Shown piece after piece: positions 59,857-64,000 of a stretch of 64,000 nucleotides of DNA. The first letter of the stretch is position 1; each line of letters opens with the position of its first letter. The DNA lies in contig NW_019091386.1 in the NCBI RefSeq assembly GCF_001949145.1, forward strand, positions 766,810-830,809, given 5' to 3'. This DNA comes from Acanthaster planci. Its lineage: Eukaryota; Echinodermata; Asteroidea; Valvatida; Acanthasteridae. Below the pieces are notes generated by a model. The model did not search any database, was not told the origin of the DNA, and was given only the letters and a program-made list of their open reading frames with translations. The translations under genes and the position numbers were made by a program.

Positions 59857-61984
59857 AATCTCTCATTGCAATGATGAATGTGGAACATTGTGCTTCTTTG
59901 GAGTCACGCTTACGTCATTTTCATACAAACAGTCCAGTAGTTTGCACAAGTCTGTCGGAAAAATCAAGGACTGTGCACCAGAGAGAGCAGTATGTGCATG
60001 TACGGAAATGCGGACATGATTCACGTGTCCATGGAAGGGTCTGCCTTGAAGGTTTCCCTCTTTTAGGTTCCTGCATATTGTACATGTATGTCAGAGCAAT
60101 AAATGTCACATTAGTCAAGTGTCTGGTCTCCTGTCCAATTTGCATGATTGCGAGTGGGGACGATGGAGGGGCTTGTGCACCCGCAAAAACCGCCGACGAG
60201 AAATTGACTTGGACACCCGACATCATGTCAGGAGAGGTAGCGACAGATAAGATGTCCCGGGCTCTAATGTATCCACCCTTGAGGAAATGCGAAACCACTA
60301 ACCATCTGATTATTTGCGCAGAGCGGCAGGGCCCGGTACGTGTATCCATGCCACGACTCTCCCCCCCCCCTTCGTGAGGCCGACCTTGGAGACATTTGCA
60401 ACCAAAATACAGACCTGCAATTCCAACTTGTTGAAATGCCATTCGGGGAAAAAAAAAAAAAGTGAGGAGAAGAGAGAGAGAAAAAATGCCCGCCGCCATG
60501 AAGGGGGTGGTGTTTGTTTGATGGTCTTTTTGAGGTGGAGCCCGGGGTTTGGCCTTCATGTGCGCACAGTTCCGGATGTTGCGCAGTGCGCGCCCAGTGC
60601 CCCAGAAGTGGTGCAGGTCGATGTGAACTTGCATGCCAGGAAATTTGGCCTGTCATTAAAGAGATAGATTCATTTCCACGCCTGAATTAGTCCCAGATTG
60701 AAGGCTAAGACAACACAGGTTGCCCCACTGAAAATCAAATTACTCGGGGGACCTGGGTTCCCCTGTCTGGTGCAGCATTGTGGGACAATTATATCATTAT
60801 GGTTGTAATGGGCTGAGATCAATAGCAGTAATTGTATCTGACCACACCAGTTTCCCTGATACCCCCTGATGCATTCCTGTGGATGTCAGTCATTGGTCCC
60901 GTCCTCTTGTTCCAAAGTGGGAGAAAAAAGTAGGCCTGAAACGACCCCCCTCACCGAACCCCATCCTCCAACCCGTCATCCCCCTATTAAGGGAGAACAG
61001 AGCTTACTACTAAACAGGAGTTTGGAAGTGCTTCTTGCCCATTATTCAAGCCTTAGCCTCCCCGAGCCATCAGCCAACCTCATGTTGAAATGCATTCCTG
61101 GTCCTACTCCAACCGCTCAGAATCAGGGGAAATTATGTCTTAAAAATTGATGTAGCAGTATTCAATGGACATTTTCTTTCTAAAGTACACGTACCTGACT
61201 TCCAAAATGTGGAGCAAATTCAGCACAAACTTACAGGCTAAAAATAGCCTTCCTCCAGGAAATTTGTCCCTCTAATTAAAAGGAAATTATTTTAAAATAT
61301 TGGGTGTCTGTTTGTTGTTAACGGACTGTGCTCACCACTTCTGGGGAAAAATGTCAAGCAAAGGCTGTGCTGAGAAGAAAGATAAAATTGAACTTTGCAG
61401 CGCACTGTTTCGTTGCGGATGTGATAGGCCTACATGTACATCATACGGTATATATTTATCTGTACCTCTGTCTCGATAGCATCAAAGACGTGAATTTTCA
61501 TGAGCAGCTTTCTCTGGCAAGCTCGGAGTATCTCCTTTTTTCCCCCCCCCCCTTTGGCTGGAGGTTATTCCACCCGGCCAGCACAAGTGGGCCTTGACTG
61601 CGGGCTCTCCTGAAGTCATGGCACCCACAATAGAATGTGTACATAACTTATCCTGTCCAAACATTCTACAGCAGAAGCTTTGATTTCCTTAGGGGGAGGG
61701 GGGATATCTGCCGAGGTGCCCTGGTGGTGTATCAACCTCCCAACGGATCATGTTTTTTTTTTTTTTTATTTTAATAGTCCTGCGCTTGGCGCAAGAAAGG
61801 GAGAAAAGAATGAAGCAGAGGCAGAGAACGGAGGTGCAAATCGCAGGGTGGAAAAAACGCCGGGGCTGCAACAATAGCGAGTCTCTCTGTTCTTTCCCCT
61901 CGCCTTGAAATAACAACATCCCCGTACAGTGCCTCGCTGCGTCTTGTGTTTAATGTCGCCCAAGAGGTTTTTTTTTTTTTCCAT

Positions 61985-61987
<3 letters not shown>

Positions 61988-62018
<31 letters not shown>
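61988..62018. repeat. (CT)n microsatellite
   Basis: About 15 CT units following a 14-base poly-T run in Slit intron 4. Confidence 0.95.
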
Positions 62019-62022
<4 letters not shown>

Positions 62023-64000
62023 ATTGCAAATTAGTCCATTGTAAATCCGAGTGAATAAGAGCTGGCTGGAGACCTGTGTTTGCCAGCCCTGCAGGGATGG
62101 CTCTGACTGGCAGGTACAAGCTCGGACTCTCTGGAGTGAAGAGGAGAGAAAACACAACCCAGAAAAGCATTGTGCATTGCACGTACTAATCCGGTGAAGA
62201 ACCGTAGAGGGCTCAGTTTTATTTATTTATTTATTTTTTTTCCTGTCCCGATGTTCTCCTGCAACCAAATGCCTGATTATTATTATATATTGTCACGGCC
62301 CAATCAATTAATCCCACCATTACCGCCAGGATCCCGATGATTAATTTCTTGTCCATCGATGCAAATCGTTGTGCGAAATGTCAGAGTCTCTTGCCCCTTT
62401 GTGCAGGCGCTTAATGAGGATATCAAATTTTGTAGGTACTTGTAGGTACATGTAGGCTGTTGCTGGTGTCCTCAAGACACTTGCACATAGAGAGGTGTCT
62501 TTGCGGTTGATCAACCTTTCAAAACTTGCTGTGAATGACCAGGGATGGGAGGGCCGTGGTGCCTTAATCTTGGGAGACGGTTGACTGTGCACTCGTACTG
62601 AGTCACCCGGCGACTCTGAATTTTCCTCATAATGAATTGTGACAAAGGAAAAAAAATACAATTTCCTCTGAATGTTTGCAAGTGAAATGTTTAACCCTCG
62701 ATAAGAATCTAGCTACGTCAGGTCTAATCATAGAAAGGTCACAGGAATTTTTGAAATGGAGGACGGCAATCAATGTTTTTTCCCGGCTTTTTAAAAATAT
62801 CTCCAAGATGTACCGTGAGGCAAAGTTAACAAAATAAATAATTTTCCAGCAAATTGTATGAGTCTGTTAGGACAATTGATACGGGGATAACCTTGGCTAT
62901 TAATCTGGAGAGCCCAGCTCAAATTGTTGCCCCCCAACAATTTGCCATTGAGGGTCAAGATGTAATACGTACTTTTCCCCAGGGGCACAAAGTTTGGAAG
63001 TCCTCCGGCAAGGAATCTGTCATTCAACTTGGAGCTCGAGGCTCAAGCTGACTTCAGCCATGCCACTGTTATTTTTTTTTTTCTTTTCGTTAACATGAGA
63101 CACGTGTGTTTGTTTGTGCTTGTGGACAAAGCTAAGCAGGGTAGGTCTTTGGGGTTACTCACCCCACGCAAGTTATTTCACATGCTGTGCTGGAATGTGT
63201 GTTTTTTTTTCTTCAGCACTTTCTGTTTGTAATTTTATTGGCTCATTCAAAAAGTAGCAGCTCTTCAAGTTTTGCAAATTCATGCTGCACAACTGTCAAA
63301 CACTAACACTAAGTGGATGGACTTTCTCACCTGCCCTGTGTATTTGTAATATGCCTAAAATACTGCTTTAGCAGCTATGCAGATGTCGCACAGAGACAGC
63401 AGCAGTTGTTTCTTCCGGTGTCTGCAGTCACAGAGGGACATGTCTTACCGTATCAGCAGGCTCTGTATTTGTAAAATGTGTTTTTCCCAAACCTAAGAGC
63501 TTCTTTCTGCCAAATGTTCAGTGCTATTAGCACCGTGAAACATGGGTGACAGGTGGGTCAGCATATGAGCAAACATGATAGAACAACTAAGAAAACTTGG
63601 GGGGGAAACTAGACCAGCAAACGACCCGCACGTCTGAGTATTGGCCATTAACCAGTTCAACTTGCAGAGAAGTGGGTGATTTATGCTTTTGCCTCGGTGT
63701 GTTTTTGCCAAAGTTGAGTGTCTCTAGACACCACAGTAGAGCCGGCAAATGCCGTAGCTTTCAAGTGCCGGTGGATAGGTCTCTCCCTCTCCAACAGAAT
63801 TCACCTGATGCAGCCGCCCCCGAAAATACTTGGCCTAAATTCCTCGGGAGTTCTCAGAGGAAGGAGGTTGCCACTGACTGCCCCCGGGGGCTGTCTTCTC
63901 TTCCTCTCTCTTTCCCCTCCTGTGTTTGTGTGTGTGTGCAATGGAAGGAGCTCCACCCCTCCTCACGGTGCAGGATGCAGATTTTACGCTAAATTTACTT

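Larger units (their letters stand above)
47828..64000 (+). other. Slit intron 4, extends beyond the window
   Basis: At least 16 kb after the exon 4 donor GTAAGT. I looked for a 72-nt phase-2 exon encoding the fourth Slit repeat (consensus DLSEN.I..IPRKAFRG) and did not see one. It contains a hAT-like MITE, numerous TACATG arrays, a CT microsatellite and long poly-T and poly-C runs. Confidence 0.7.

Noticed and set aside
59921-60634. 237-codon minus-strand open frame in Slit intron 4
   Set aside because: No domain, no signal, low-complexity stretches of Phe and Pro from homopolymers, and overlapping frames of similar length on the other strand. Treated as chance.
47828-64000. miR-218, which lies in vertebrate Slit introns
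   Set aside because: No sequence resembling its mature strand was seen in the introns present here; the vertebrate location corresponds to a later intron.
1-64000. CRISPR arrays, rRNA and bacterial-type operons
   Set aside because: None seen; the window is clearly animal genomic DNA.

Overview
This is a eukaryotic genomic window: spliced genes with GT-AG introns, long non-coding introns, dispersed inverted-repeat elements and microsatellites. The gene set (SFI1, a two-domain SRCR membrane receptor, a class C GPCR, an orphan class A GPCR and Slit), together with many TACATG and TAGGCCTA words, suggests an invertebrate deuterostome. An echinoderm such as a sea star is my best guess, with amphioxus or a hemichordate as alternatives. 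The species is an inference and is not proven by any one feature. There is a single unresolved base (n) at 341.

Layout. 225-3969 (+) holds the 3' part of an SFI1-like centrin-binding centrosomal protein in seven phase-compatible exons. 5586-8053 (+) is a four-exon gene for a very basic Ser/Arg/Lys-rich, probably nuclear protein that I do not recognise. Three minus-strand receptor genes follow. 13967-9639 encodes a type I membrane protein with a signal peptide, two SRCR domains, a transmembrane helix and an acidic tail. 15907-14705 is an intronless-coding class A GPCR with DRC in place of DRY. 25162-16248 is a class C GPCR with a Venus-flytrap domain, a nine-cysteine domain and seven helices, split by one 6.3 kb intron. 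Its N-terminus shows an apparent one-base frame break inside the conserved GD..LGGL motif. Farther upstream on the same strand, 29116-28673 is a small open frame with a signal peptide and one in-frame TGA. It may be a decayed relative of a class C receptor first exon.

From 31850 to the right edge the window is the 5' part of a Slit gene (+). Exon 1 carries the signal peptide and LRRNT. Three 72-nt exons each encode one leucine-rich repeat, and all introns are phase 2. The gene continues beyond base 64000. Its introns (4.0, 0.5, 11.1 and more than 16 kb) contain no second gene that I can support. They do hold a TA-flanked foldback MITE 14 nt after the exon 1 donor and a hAT-like AT-rich MITE 33 nt after the exon 4 donor. 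They are also rich in palindromic TACATG arrays.

The genes do not form a pathway. SFI1 acts in centrosome duplication, Slit is a secreted Robo ligand for axon guidance, and the three receptors look like cell-surface sensors lying in tandem by chance or through local history. All exon models come from reading frames, splice-site consensus and phase continuity by eye; no transcript or database was consulted.
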